Shown here piece after piece: positions 7,401 through 15,801 of a stretch of 32,037 nt of DNA. Made by a program: the position numbers and the translations under genes. Source of the DNA: Clostridia bacterium (lineage in GTDB: Bacteria > Bacillota > Clostridia > Oscillospirales > UBA644); the NCBI GenBank assembly GCA_017441125.1, contig JAFSAH010000024.1, positions 1 through 32,037 of the forward strand. Reading direction: 5' to 3'. Numbering within the stretch: position 1 is the first letter of the stretch; each line of letters starts with the position of its first letter. The notes under the pieces were generated by a model. It saw only the letters and a program-made list of their open reading frames with translations, ran no database searches and was not told the origin of the DNA.

Positions 7401-7416
7401 TATGTTTTAAGTAAAA

Positions 7417-8658
7417 TTATTTGCTTTTTGTGATATCGTTGAGAAGCTTAAGGAAGCTGTCATCATCAGTATCTTCTACAACTGCTGCGCGTCTTGCCTG
7501 TCTTTCAGGGTTAACCTGATTGGGTCTCTGAACGTTAGACATTCTGGAAGGTCTTGCAGGAGCCGCTTCAACGGAAGCTATGGGAGCATCCGTTTCTCTT
7601 GAAACTACAGGCTGGTCATAAACGGAAGCTGTTGTTTCCTTGGGCTGCTGAACGGGAATCTTGAAAGAAGGAAGAGCCTCGTTATTCTTATTGCTGAGAG
7701 CATCCTCATCGAAGCAAGAAGCAATAACTGCAATCTTAAGTTCATCATCAAGATTATCATCAAGCAAGAGACCCCAAATGATATCTGCTTCGGGATGAGC
7801 TTCTTCTTTGATAATATCAGCTGCTCTGTAAATATCTTCAAGAACGATATTTTCGTCTGCAGTAAAGTTGATAAGGATCTTTCTCGCACCGGAAATAGAT
7901 GTTTCGAGAAGAGGACTTGTAATTGCAAGTCTTGCAACGTTTTCAGCCTTATCCTTACCTTTAGCTGTAGCTACGCACATATGTGAATAGCCTGCGTTCT
8001 TCATATTGGAAGAAACGTCAGCAAAGTCAAGGTTAATAAATCCGTGACCTTTGATAAGTTCTGTAATACTTTCTACACCCTGTTTGAGAATACCGTCTGC
8101 CATTTCAAAAGCATTAACAAGTGTAATCTTGTTATCGGCAACGAGCTTGAGTCTTTCGTTGGGAATAACGATAAGGGAGTCTACATTCTGAAGAAGATTG
8201 TCAATACCTCTTTCAGCCTGGATCATTTTACGGGTACCTTCAAAACCGAAGGGCTTTGTAACGATACCTACTGTGAGGATACCCATTTCCCTTGCAACCT
8301 GAGCAACGAAGGGTGCAGCCCCTGTACCTGTACCACCGCCCATACCTGCGGTAATAAATACCATTTCAGCGCCCTTCATAGCTTCTTCGAGAAGAGCTTT
8401 GCTTTCTTCTGCAGCTTTTCTGCCTACTTCAGGATCAGCGCCTGCGCCTCTGCCGTGAGTAGTAGCATCACCGATAAGAATCTTATGGGGAGCCATAGAA
8501 TGGTTAAGAGCCTGCTTGTCTGTATTTACAGCAATGAATTCAACGCCCTGAACCTCATCCTTAATCATTCTGTTAACAGCGTTGTTACCGCCGCCGCCAA
8601 CACCGACTACTTTAATAGTAACAATATCTTCTTTTTCTTCGACACTTCTGAATGCCAT
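7417..8658 (-). CDS. ftsZ: Cell division GTPase FtsZ
   Basis: A 413-residue tubulin-like GTPase that polymerises into the division ring at mid-cell. The N-terminal GTPase domain contains the tubulin signature GGGTGTG at 107-113. The T7 synergy loop NLDFADV (209-215) supplies the catalytic acidic residues. After the core (to about residue 320) comes a variable linker rich in P, A, E and R, then the C-terminal tail ending [14 protein letters not shown], where ZipA/FtsA/SepF-type partners normally bind. The ATG is preceded by AAAGGATGG. The gene has its own promoter (8728-8756) although it follows ftsQ in the dcw cluster. FtsA, the usual membrane tether next to ftsZ, is absent here, so tethering presumably relies on a partner such as SepF encoded elsewhere. 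Confidence 0.98.
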   Translation of the reverse strand: MAFRSVEEKEDIVTIKVVGVGGGGNNAVNRMIKDEVQGVEFIAVNTDKQALNHSMAPHKILIGDATTHGRGAGADPEVGRKAAEESKALLEEAMKGAEMVFITAGMGGGTGTGAAPFVAQVAREMGILTVGIVTKPFGFEGTRKMIQAERGIDNLLQNVDSLIVIPNERLKLVADNKITLVNAFEMADGILKQGVESITELIKGHGFINLDFADVSSNMKNAGYSHMCVATAKGKDKAENVARLAITSPLLETSISGARKILINFTADENIVLEDIYRAADIIKEEAHPEADIIWGLLLDDNLDDELKIAVIASCFDEDALSNKNNEALPSFKIPVQQPKETTASVYDQPVVSRETDAPIASVEAAPARPSRMSNVQRPNQVNPERQARRAAVVEDTDDDSFLKLLNDITKSK

Positions 8659-8727
8659 TTACGGTCCATCCTTTCAAACGAACAATTGAGTTAATTATCC
8701 AATATAAATTCTTTTATCATTTTATAT

Positions 8728-8756
8728 ATAATAACATATTTTGCGACTTAAGTCAA
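8728..8756 (-). promoter_or_regulatory. Promoter of ftsZ
   Basis: Minus-strand TTGACT (8756-8751), a 17-base spacer and TATTAT (8733-8728). It gives a 5' untranslated region of roughly 60 bases before ftsZ and lies in the 193-base gap after ftsQ. Confidence 0.8.
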
Positions 8757-8851
8757 TGGTTTTTAGTACATTTTTTTGGTTTTTTCTTGTTTATTTCCGA
8801 AAATCTACATAATTTTACGAAAAACGACCTTTTTTTGACCTTCTTTTGACT

Positions 8852-9613
8852 TTAATCAAGAGCCTTATAACGACCCTCTTTATAATTTTTCACATTAATT
8901 ACGGCTCTCTCACCTGAGGGATTTCTGGCAAGAATCTGAACGAGCATATCAATTTTTTTATCAATATCTTCAGAGTTTCCTATTCGGACCTCTATCATAT
9001 TATCAAGAACAAAATAAATATCGTACTTCTTTGTAAAGTCCATTAAAGTAAGTCGGTCATACAAAGAATGTTCCGACAGTGACTCCGATATACTGTCAAT
9101 GAGAGATGTTTCATAGTTTGTATTGCTGTTCAAAACAGCCCCGAGAGATACTCCCTGAAGCTCCATTCCCGTAATCAAAACCGTTCCGGGACACTTAATA
9201 TCGGATATTTCAAGAACCTTTTTATTTGAATCAAGATAAATATATTTTCCTTCTGAAGTCTGTACAGAAATAGCAGGCTCTGATTCCTTTAATCGAATCA
9301 CGATTTTATCGGGAAGAGCTATCGAAACCTCTGCAGAATCTATATAAGGAAATTTTTCCGACGGAAAAAGCTTGTCCGTATCACTCTCAAAATCCAACAT
9401 CGTCTTGCCGATATATTCGGAACAGGACGACAGTAGATTTCCGGAGCTGTATGAAGTTCCGTTTTCAATTAAAATATAATTTGTTTTTAAAAACGTACGA
9501 AGAAGAATTATCGTTACCGGAACGGCAACAATGACCGCAAAAACAAATCCTATAATTTTTCGGATCCGTTTTTTGCGCAATTTACGATTCATTCTTTCAA
9601 TATCGCTTACCAT
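8852..9613 (-). CDS. ftsQ: Cell division protein FtsQ/DivIB
   Basis: A 253-residue bitopic membrane protein. A basic N-terminus (RMNRKLRKKRIRK) precedes a single membrane segment at about 20-40. Outside it come a POTRA domain (about 45-115, including LIENGTSYSSGNLL and FPYIDSAEVSIALPDKIVIRLKE) and the FtsQ/DivIB beta domain with EGKYIYLDSNKKVLE. In the divisome it binds FtsL and FtsB/DivIC and controls septal peptidoglycan synthesis by FtsW-PBP. It starts 21 bases after murA with AAGGAA as ribosome binding site. FtsQ sequences are poorly conserved; assignment rests on topology, the beta-domain motif and position between murA and ftsZ. Confidence 0.9.
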   Translation of the reverse strand: MVSDIERMNRKLRKKRIRKIIGFVFAVIVAVPVTIILLRTFLKTNYILIENGTSYSSGNLLSSCSEYIGKTMLDFESDTDKLFPSEKFPYIDSAEVSIALPDKIVIRLKESEPAISVQTSEGKYIYLDSNKKVLEISDIKCPGTVLITGMELQGVSLGAVLNSNTNYETSLIDSISESLSEHSLYDRLTLMDFTKKYDIYFVLDNMIEVRIGNSEDIDKKIDMLVQILARNPSGERAVINVKNYKEGRYKALD

Positions 9614-9634
9614 TTTAAAATTCCTTTTTTTTCA

Positions 9635-10885
9635 TCATTTTTCCGATGTTATTTTAGCGCCTAAATCAGAGAGGTTTTTCTCAATATTTTCATACCCTCG
9701 GTAAATATGCTCCGCATTATCTATAACTGTGGTCCCCTCTGCGGAAAGTCCTGCAACGACTAAGCTTGCGCCGCCCCTTAAGTCTCCCGCTTCAACCGTC
9801 GTGCCATACAGCTTCTTTACGCCTTCCGTAACAGCGACACGACCTTCGGTCGTAATCTTGGCACCCATACGGAGAAGCTCTCCAACTTGCTTAAAACGGC
9901 TTTCAAAAATAGTCTCAATAAAAACTGTACTCCCCCTTGCCTTACACATCATAGCCATGCACACGGCCTGAGCATCAGTGGCGAAACCGGGAAAAGGCAT
10001 TGTCCTGACGGTATGACCGCCTTTTAAAGAATCACAGGAAACCTGAATTGCATCATCGTATGTATTTATCTCACAGCCGGACTCTCTCAAAAAAGAAAGA
10101 AGTGTTCCCAAATGAGAAGCCTCTGCCTTTTTCAAAAGAGCGTTTCCTCCCGTTGCCGCAACGGCGCATATGTAAGTGGCAGTAACGATTCTGTCGGGGA
10201 TAACTGAATGACGGGTACCCGTAAGCTTTGGAACACCCTGAATAATTATCCTTCCCGAACCCGCGCCTGATATTTTTCCGCCCATTTTCACAAGAAAATT
10301 CTGCAAATCTTCAATTTCAGGCTCTTTTGCGGCATTATTTATAACGGTTACCCCGTCTGCCTTAACGGCGGCAAGCATTATATTTTCTGTTGCTCCTACG
10401 CTTGGAAAAGAAAGATCCAAAACCGTACCTTTAATATTTTTGCACTCACAGTCAAGATAACCAAATTCCTCTCTGATAGTCACTCCCATTTTTGACAAAG
10501 CCGAAATGTGAATATCTATGGGACGAGGTCCTAACTCACACCCACCGGGAAAACTCACCAAAGCGCGTTTCTTTTTACCTAAAATAGCCCCGAGAAACAT
10601 TATGGAAGATCTCATTTTTCGCATAAGCTTGTCAGGGATTTCAAATCCGCAGGCATAGTCCGAATTTATATAAACGGTATTTCCGTGTATAGTCACGGTA
10701 GAACCCAAAGCACGCAAAATTTCAATTGCCGCATGAGTATCACTGATATCGGGACAATTATCTATTACACAATCCCCGTCGGCAAGATACGCCGCCGCAA
10801 GAATCGGTAAAATACTGTTTTTTGCGCCCTGTATATCGATAACGCCGCAAAGAGGATAACCGCCTTCAATTACGATTTTTGACAT
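9635..10885 (-). CDS. murA: UDP-N-acetylglucosamine 1-carboxyvinyltransferase
   Basis: A 416-residue enzyme of the first committed step of peptidoglycan synthesis, transferring enolpyruvate from PEP to UDP-GlcNAc in the cytoplasm; it is the fosfomycin target. The active-site cysteine is present in FPGGCELGPRPIDIH. Other family blocks are GAKNSILPILAA near the N-terminus, SVGATENIMLAA, and DLRGGASLVVAGL close to the C-terminus. A cysteine rather than the fosfomycin-resistant aspartate at the active site predicts sensitivity at the target level. It sits between murG and ftsQ. The 96-base gap upstream contains an AT-rich hairpin abutting the ribosome binding site and a possible weak promoter. 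Confidence 0.96.
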   Translation of the reverse strand: MSKIVIEGGYPLCGVIDIQGAKNSILPILAAAYLADGDCVIDNCPDISDTHAAIEILRALGSTVTIHGNTVYINSDYACGFEIPDKLMRKMRSSIMFLGAILGKKKRALVSFPGGCELGPRPIDIHISALSKMGVTIREEFGYLDCECKNIKGTVLDLSFPSVGATENIMLAAVKADGVTVINNAAKEPEIEDLQNFLVKMGGKISGAGSGRIIIQGVPKLTGTRHSVIPDRIVTATYICAVAATGGNALLKKAEASHLGTLLSFLRESGCEINTYDDAIQVSCDSLKGGHTVRTMPFPGFATDAQAVCMAMMCKARGSTVFIETIFESRFKQVGELLRMGAKITTEGRVAVTEGVKKLYGTTVEAGDLRGGASLVVAGLSAEGTTVIDNAEHIYRGYENIEKNLSDLGAKITSEK

Positions 10886-10898
10886 TGATTCTCAACCT

Positions 10899-10937
10899 TT
10901 CGCATATAAATATAAAATATATTATATTTTATGCGAA
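10899..10937 (-). promoter_or_regulatory. Hairpin overlapping the murA ribosome binding site, with possible promoter
   Basis: Inverted repeat TTCGCATA (10937-10930) and TATGCGAA (10906-10899), with AT-rich inner arms that continue the pairing imperfectly. The 3' arm runs into GAAAGG, the ribosome binding site of murA. TATAAT at 10926-10921, with TTGAGA at 10947-10942 (15-base spacer), could be a weak internal promoter starting within or just after the hairpin. Confidence 0.4.
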
Positions 10938-10981
10938 GAAATCTCAAACCGTGTCACGTCATAACAATTTATTGTCGAAAT

Positions 10982-12088
10982 TTACTTAATCATTTTTTCC
11001 AATTCATCGCAAATAAGTTTAGAGGTATTAGGTCCTGCAAAGGTCTTTGCCGCATCTCCCATTTGTTTAAGCTTGTGACCGTCATTGCAAAGCTCACAAA
11101 CAAGCTCATAAAGCTTCTCCCCGTCAAGGTCCTTTTCTTCAATAAGAACAGCCGCACCTTTATCTGAAAAAGTTTTAGCGTTAAAATATTGGTGATTTTC
11201 CGCAACATTGGGAGAAGGAATAAGAATCGACGGTTTACCAACTGCGGCAAGTTCTGTCAAAGCACCTGCTCCTGAACGTGAGATAATAAGGTCAGCCGCC
11301 GCCATTATCTCGGACATATTATAAATGTATTCGTAGATATGAATATTTTTATGATTTGCTTTATCGCCCAATTTTTTAAGAACATAAGAATAATCTCTTG
11401 AAGCTCCGTGGTAAAGAGTAAGAATTTCTTCTTCGAAAGTTCTCTCCGCCATTTTGCAAAAAGCATCGTTTATCTTTCGAGCGCCCAAGCTTCCGCCAAC
11501 GGAAAGGACCACTTTTTCCGTTTCACTTATACCCAAAGAAGCTCTTGCTGCCTCTCTCTCTGCAGTAAAAAACTCTTGTTTTGCAGGATTTCCAACAAGA
11601 ATCTGCTTGGATTCATCTGCATCTAATTTATTGGAAACCGGAAAACTGAGAAAAATCTTATCAACACGCTTTGCAAGCATTTTTGTTGCAACGCCCGCAA
11701 AGGCATTCTGTTCATGTATAGCTGTGGGAATTTTCATTTTTGAAGCCGCAAACAAAACGGGAGCACTTACAAATCCACCGGTACCGATTACGATATCGGG
11801 ATTAAATTCTTTAATCTTCTTGCGAACTTTACGAGAGGTTGAAAAAAACGTATTAAGAGCTTTAATATTATGCTTAATTGCTTTGAATGTACTCTTACGG
11901 GTAAATCCGTTAGCTGAAATAAATTCAATATTATATCCCGCTTTTGGAACAAGAGAGGCTTCAATATTAGTTTCTGTTCCGAAAAATAAAATTTCCGCAT
12001 CCGAGTAACGTTTTTTTATTTCATTGGCAATTGCAATTGCAGGATTTACGTGTCCCGAAGTTCCGCCGCAAGCAATAATTACTCTCAT
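10982..12088 (-). CDS. murG: Undecaprenyl-PP-MurNAc-pentapeptide GlcNAc transferase
   Basis: A 368-residue GT28 glycosyltransferase that adds GlcNAc to lipid I to make lipid II on the inner face of the membrane. The N-terminal glycine-rich acceptor loop is GGTSGHVNPAIAIA. The C-terminal UDP-GlcNAc site appears as DLIISRSGAGALTELAAVGKP followed by IPSPNVAENHQ. Two Rossmann halves are spread over about 1-165 and 170-360. The ATG overlaps the ftsW stop (ATGA at 12088-12085), so translation is coupled to the lipid II polymerase gene. Confidence 0.97.
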   Translation of the reverse strand: MRVIIACGGTSGHVNPAIAIANEIKKRYSDAEILFFGTETNIEASLVPKAGYNIEFISANGFTRKSTFKAIKHNIKALNTFFSTSRKVRKKIKEFNPDIVIGTGGFVSAPVLFAASKMKIPTAIHEQNAFAGVATKMLAKRVDKIFLSFPVSNKLDADESKQILVGNPAKQEFFTAEREAARASLGISETEKVVLSVGGSLGARKINDAFCKMAERTFEEEILTLYHGASRDYSYVLKKLGDKANHKNIHIYEYIYNMSEIMAAADLIISRSGAGALTELAAVGKPSILIPSPNVAENHQYFNAKTFSDKGAAVLIEEKDLDGEKLYELVCELCNDGHKLKQMGDAAKTFAGPNTSKLICDELEKMIK

Positions 12089-13314
12089 TCCTTTTTATCC
12101 TTCTTTCCTTTATCCAAATATGCAAATCTTGATGCGTGCAAAACAAGACCCATTTCCGCCAACTGAACCAACAGAGCCGTTCCTCCGTAACTGAAAAACG
12201 GAAGCGAAATACCTGTTGAAGGAATGGAGTTGCTTACAACCGCAAAATTCAACAAGGTCTGAATTGCAACCTTTGATATAATACCGATAACAAGCATCGA
12301 TTCAAAGGTGTTTCTCGCACGGATTCCTATGTAAAAACCTCTCCATATAAGGAAAATAAAGAGAAGCATTATAACTATAACGCCCACAAAGCCCAATTCT
12401 TCGGCAATTACGGAAAAAATAAAATCATTCTGTGGCTCCGGAAGGAACAAATACTTCTGACGGCTTTTACCGTAACCCAAACCGAAAGCACCGCCCGAAC
12501 CTATCGTCAACAAAGATTGATACGGCTGAAAGCCCGAACCCAAAAGATCTTCCGAAGGATCATGCCAAACTATAAAACGTTTAGCCTGATATTCTTTAAG
12601 GAACAGATAATTATCTTGAGAAATGGAATAGTCCAACAGTAAGAAAACTACGATAACCAAACCCAATCCGATTAAAGCTATCCACTTATTACATCCACCT
12701 GTCAGCAACATTACGTAACCGATACCGGCAATAAGAATAGCGCCTGAGAGATGGGGTTCAAGAAATACCAATATAACCGCAACCCCGAAAAGAATACCGG
12801 GAAAAACGATGCCCTTTAAAAACTTATTCATATCTTCTTTATATACCGAAATATATAAAGCAAGCATCATAATTATGGCAAGTTTAGCAAACTCCGAGGG
12901 CTGGAACTGAAAGCCGCCTATATACAGCCATCTCTTTTCAGTCTCTTTACTTACTATCAAAACAATAACCAACAATGCCATTGAAGCAAGATAAAAAAGC
13001 ATTATCAAAAGGTTATAAAGCTTTTTCGGTATCAAAGAAGGCAACACGGAGACAAGAAACATCGCGCCGATACCCACGATTGCAAATTTGATCTGCTTTG
13101 ATATGTAATAATAGCTGTTTCCGTCATTTTTAAAAAATGACGCGGCATACCCTGTGGAATAAAGCATGACAAGTCCAACCGCAAGGATCAAAAATACCGA
13201 AATAAGAAAAGGAATATCGAACATCGGCATATTTAACGCTTCCGACTTTAAAAGAGGACTTTTTTTCTTTAAGGTCGTTTGTTTATTTTTGTAAGCACCT
13301 ACAGAGCCCGTCAT
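12085..13314 (-). CDS. ftsW: Septal peptidoglycan polymerase FtsW (SEDS family)
   Basis: A 409-residue SEDS-family membrane protein with about ten membrane helices after a basic N-terminal tail. Family signatures include FQPSEFAKLAIIM, FLEPHLSGA, the extracellular SGFQPYQSLLTIGSGGAFGLGYGKSRQKYLFLPEPQ region (given here only as its ends: residues from SGFQPYQ to PEPQNDFIFSVIAEE) and PFFSYGGTALL near the C-terminus. It polymerises lipid II glycan strands together with its cognate class B PBP, encoded in the same cluster. A SpoVE-type sporulation role cannot be excluded, since FtsW and SpoVE are near-identical in architecture. RBS TTGGAGAA precedes the ATG. Confidence 0.94.
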   Translation of the reverse strand: MTGSVGAYKNKQTTLKKKSPLLKSEALNMPMFDIPFLISVFLILAVGLVMLYSTGYAASFFKNDGNSYYYISKQIKFAIVGIGAMFLVSVLPSLIPKKLYNLLIMLFYLASMALLVIVLIVSKETEKRWLYIGGFQFQPSEFAKLAIIMMLALYISVYKEDMNKFLKGIVFPGILFGVAVILVFLEPHLSGAILIAGIGYVMLLTGGCNKWIALIGLGLVIVVFLLLDYSISQDNYLFLKEYQAKRFIVWHDPSEDLLGSGFQPYQSLLTIGSGGAFGLGYGKSRQKYLFLPEPQNDFIFSVIAEELGFVGVIVIMLLFIFLIWRGFYIGIRARNTFESMLVIGIISKVAIQTLLNFAVVSNSIPSTGISLPFFSYGGTALLVQLAEMGLVLHASRFAYLDKGKKDKKE

Positions 13315-13340
13315 AATTTTTCTCCAAACAGAATTAAAAT

Positions 13341-14387
13341 TTAAATAAGCATAATACCGTTAATATAAAATAAATAAGCGATTGCTGTAGCTAAAATACA
13401 AGCCAGCACAGACACGGCAGAAAATGAAAGTACAATTTTTTCTTCCTTCCAACCGCTGAGCTCAAAGCTGTGATGAATCGGGGTCATTTTAAAGAGACGT
13501 TTTCCGTGAGTGAGTTTAAAGTATATTCTTTGGATAATAACGGAAAGAGCCTCTATAAGATATATAATACCCGCAATAAGAAGAACGATTGTCATATCAA
13601 GAGATATCGCAACGGTAGTAACGATTCCGCCCAGAAACATTGAGCCTGTGTCACCCATAAAAATTCTTGCAGGGTGCCAGTTAAAAATAAGGAAACCGAT
13701 ACAAGCGCCTATAACTATCATGGTAAGAACAGAAAGCTCCGCTTCATATGTAATATTGGCAACAAATACAAAGAAGATGAGAACGGGGATCGTAACACTT
13801 GTAGCAAGGCCGTCTATACCGTCTGTAAAATTAAGCGCATTTGTAAAACCAATAATAGCCAAGAACCAAAGAATATAAGCAAAAAATCCCAAGTCAAAGC
13901 AGAAATTATTACCGGAGCCGTCAAATGTGGGAAGGAAAATAAAAGTTCCGTAGTCTCTGTTCATTGCGGTAAACACAACAAAGGCTGCTGCCACGATAAC
14001 CTGAAGTATGAGCTTTTGGCTTTCGGTAAGACCTAAATTGTGCTTCTTTTTGATCTTTATAAAGTCGTCAAGGAAACCGATAAGCCCGAAAAGACAAGCG
14101 GTTATAAGACAAGCAAATCCTTTAGATGATAAAAAGGAGCTTGAACTGTAATATTTAAAGCCTAAAAATACAAACGCAATAACGGTGGCAATTATAAACA
14201 CGATTCCGCCCATAGTGGGAACACCTTGTTTGTTTTTGTGCCAGGTAGGTCCGTATTCTTCAATAATCTGTTGACCGAATTTCAATTTTCTCAAATAAGG
14301 GATAACGAAAGGCATTAAAGCGCATACAATTGCAAGAGCAACTGCAAGCCCCGCAACAATTTCACCAATACTTGGCATATCTCCCAT
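13341..14387 (-). CDS. mraY: Phospho-MurNAc-pentapeptide translocase
   Basis: A 348-residue integral membrane enzyme with about ten helices that moves phospho-MurNAc-pentapeptide to undecaprenyl phosphate, making lipid I. Signatures are KQGVPTMGGIVFI, the aspartate-rich LDDFIKIKKKHNLGLT, NFTDGIDGLA, and the cytoplasmic loop TPIHHSFELSGWKEEKIV. AAAGGAAG is eight bases before the ATG, and murF ends 15 bases upstream. In many Firmicutes murD lies directly after mraY; here the next gene is ftsW. Confidence 0.97.
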   Translation of the reverse strand: MGDMPSIGEIVAGLAVALAIVCALMPFVIPYLRKLKFGQQIIEEYGPTWHKNKQGVPTMGGIVFIIATVIAFVFLGFKYYSSSSFLSSKGFACLITACLFGLIGFLDDFIKIKKKHNLGLTESQKLILQVIVAAAFVVFTAMNRDYGTFIFLPTFDGSGNNFCFDLGFFAYILWFLAIIGFTNALNFTDGIDGLATSVTIPVLIFFVFVANITYEAELSVLTMIVIGACIGFLIFNWHPARIFMGDTGSMFLGGIVTTVAISLDMTIVLLIAGIIYLIEALSVIIQRIYFKLTHGKRLFKMTPIHHSFELSGWKEEKIVLSFSAVSVLACILATAIAYLFYINGIMLI

Positions 14388-14402
14388 AATTCAAACTTCC
14401 TT

Positions 14403-15761
14403 TCACTTATTTTCCTCTAAAAAAAGCTTAAGCGCATCTTCTGCTCTCATACCGCGACTTGCCTTAAACAAAAGCACGTCACCTTTTTTTGCAATACGGC
14501 TCAAAACCCCTGCCACTTCGGAAGTATTTTCGCATTTAAAGATATTTTCCTCTTTCATTCCCGAAGAAACGGCACCGCAGGCATAGTCGTCGTTATGATT
14601 TCCGTAAACCACCAACAAATCAATTCCGTGCAAACAAGTTCCAACCTGCTTATGAAGCTCCTGAGCTAAAGAGCCAAGCTCCAGCATATCTCCCAAAACA
14701 GCGATTTTTCTGCCGTTTTTAAAACGGAGAAGCTCCAACGCGGACTGCATTGACGCAGGACTTGCATTGTAACAGTCTTCTATTATTGTATATCCGTTTT
14801 TCTCGTAAACATCCTGACGAAGAGGAGCATTTTTGTAATTTGCAAAACCCGCCGCCGCATCTTTCGGTTCAATTCCCAAAACGTGACCGACAGCAATTGC
14901 CGCAAGGGCATTATACACGTTATGAAGTCCTTCCGTAGGAATTCGCACGTTGATATTTCCCGAAGGAGTAACTGCAAGAAATGTAGTCGAACCGTTATCA
15001 AAAAGAATATCCTGCGCAAAGAACTCACATTCTTTATTGCCAATTCCGTAAAATACGGTCTTGGACCAAACGTCTTTTTGATTCTTAAGCAAAGCGTCGT
15101 CTCCGTTAAGAATTAAAGTCCCGTCAGGAGAAAGGCCATTGAGGATCTCAAGCTTCGCTTTCATAATATTTTCTTGAGTCTTAAGGTATTCAATATGTGA
15201 AAAACCGATATTTGTAATTACAGCCACATCGGGACGGGCAATTTTCGTCAGAACATCAATCTCGCCAAACTTGCTCATTCCCATTTCAAGAACTGAAGCC
15301 TCACATTCTTCAGGAATAGACATTAAGGTCAGAGGCAAGCCTATTTCGCTGTTTTTATTACCCTCTGTCTTAAAGGCCTTAAAGCCCTCAGAAAGCACGC
15401 AGTATATAAATTCCTTTGTGGTTGTTTTTCCGACACTTCCGGTAACTGCCACCGTTTTCATATTCAATTTATTTCTGTAGTCGGACGCAAAATCGCCGAG
15501 CGCTTTTACAGAAGAAGGAACTACCACATAAGGAAGCTTCGTATCGAGTTCTTTTTCGCAGAGAAAACCGCAAGCCCCATTTTTTTCAGCATCGGAGATA
15601 TAATTGTGCCCGTCAACACGTTCCCCTTTTATACAAACGAAAATACAGCCTTCCTTTGCATCTCTTGAATCGGTCACGAATTTAACAGGCTCTGCAGATG
15701 CAGCCATTTGCGAATTCATAAGTTTACCGCCGCAAACTCGGGCTATCTGTTCAAAATTCAT
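14403..15761 (-). CDS. murF: UDP-MurNAc-tripeptide--D-alanyl-D-alanine ligase
   Basis: A 452-residue Mur ligase adding D-Ala-D-Ala to the UDP-MurNAc tripeptide with ATP. The P-loop is TGSVGKTTTKE (around 108-117). Further Mur-ligase blocks are TNIGFSHIEYL, DCYNASPASMQSAL and VLGDMLELG. I choose ATG 15761, preceded by AAAGGA at normal spacing, over an in-frame ATG at 15779 whose use would put that ribosome binding site inside the coding sequence. It follows murE by 40 bases; the MurE product is its substrate. Confidence 0.96.
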   Translation of the reverse strand: MNFEQIARVCGGKLMNSQMAASAEPVKFVTDSRDAKEGCIFVCIKGERVDGHNYISDAEKNGACGFLCEKELDTKLPYVVVPSSVKALGDFASDYRNKLNMKTVAVTGSVGKTTTKEFIYCVLSEGFKAFKTEGNKNSEIGLPLTLMSIPEECEASVLEMGMSKFGEIDVLTKIARPDVAVITNIGFSHIEYLKTQENIMKAKLEILNGLSPDGTLILNGDDALLKNQKDVWSKTVFYGIGNKECEFFAQDILFDNGSTTFLAVTPSGNINVRIPTEGLHNVYNALAAIAVGHVLGIEPKDAAAGFANYKNAPLRQDVYEKNGYTIIEDCYNASPASMQSALELLRFKNGRKIAVLGDMLELGSLAQELHKQVGTCLHGIDLLVVYGNHNDDYACGAVSSGMKEENIFKCENTSEVAGVLSRIAKKGDVLLFKASRGMRAEDALKLFLEENK

Positions 15762-15801
15762 TTTTATGCGTCCTTTCATAATTCTTTTATCAACTTTTCA
15801 T

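Noticed and set aside
8044-8694. 216-codon plus-strand ORF
   Set aside because: Antisense to ftsZ, Phe/Ser/Cys-rich and without motifs; a shadow of the ftsZ coding sequence.
11454-12008. 184-codon plus-strand ORF
   Set aside because: Antisense to murG; no ribosome binding site or motif.
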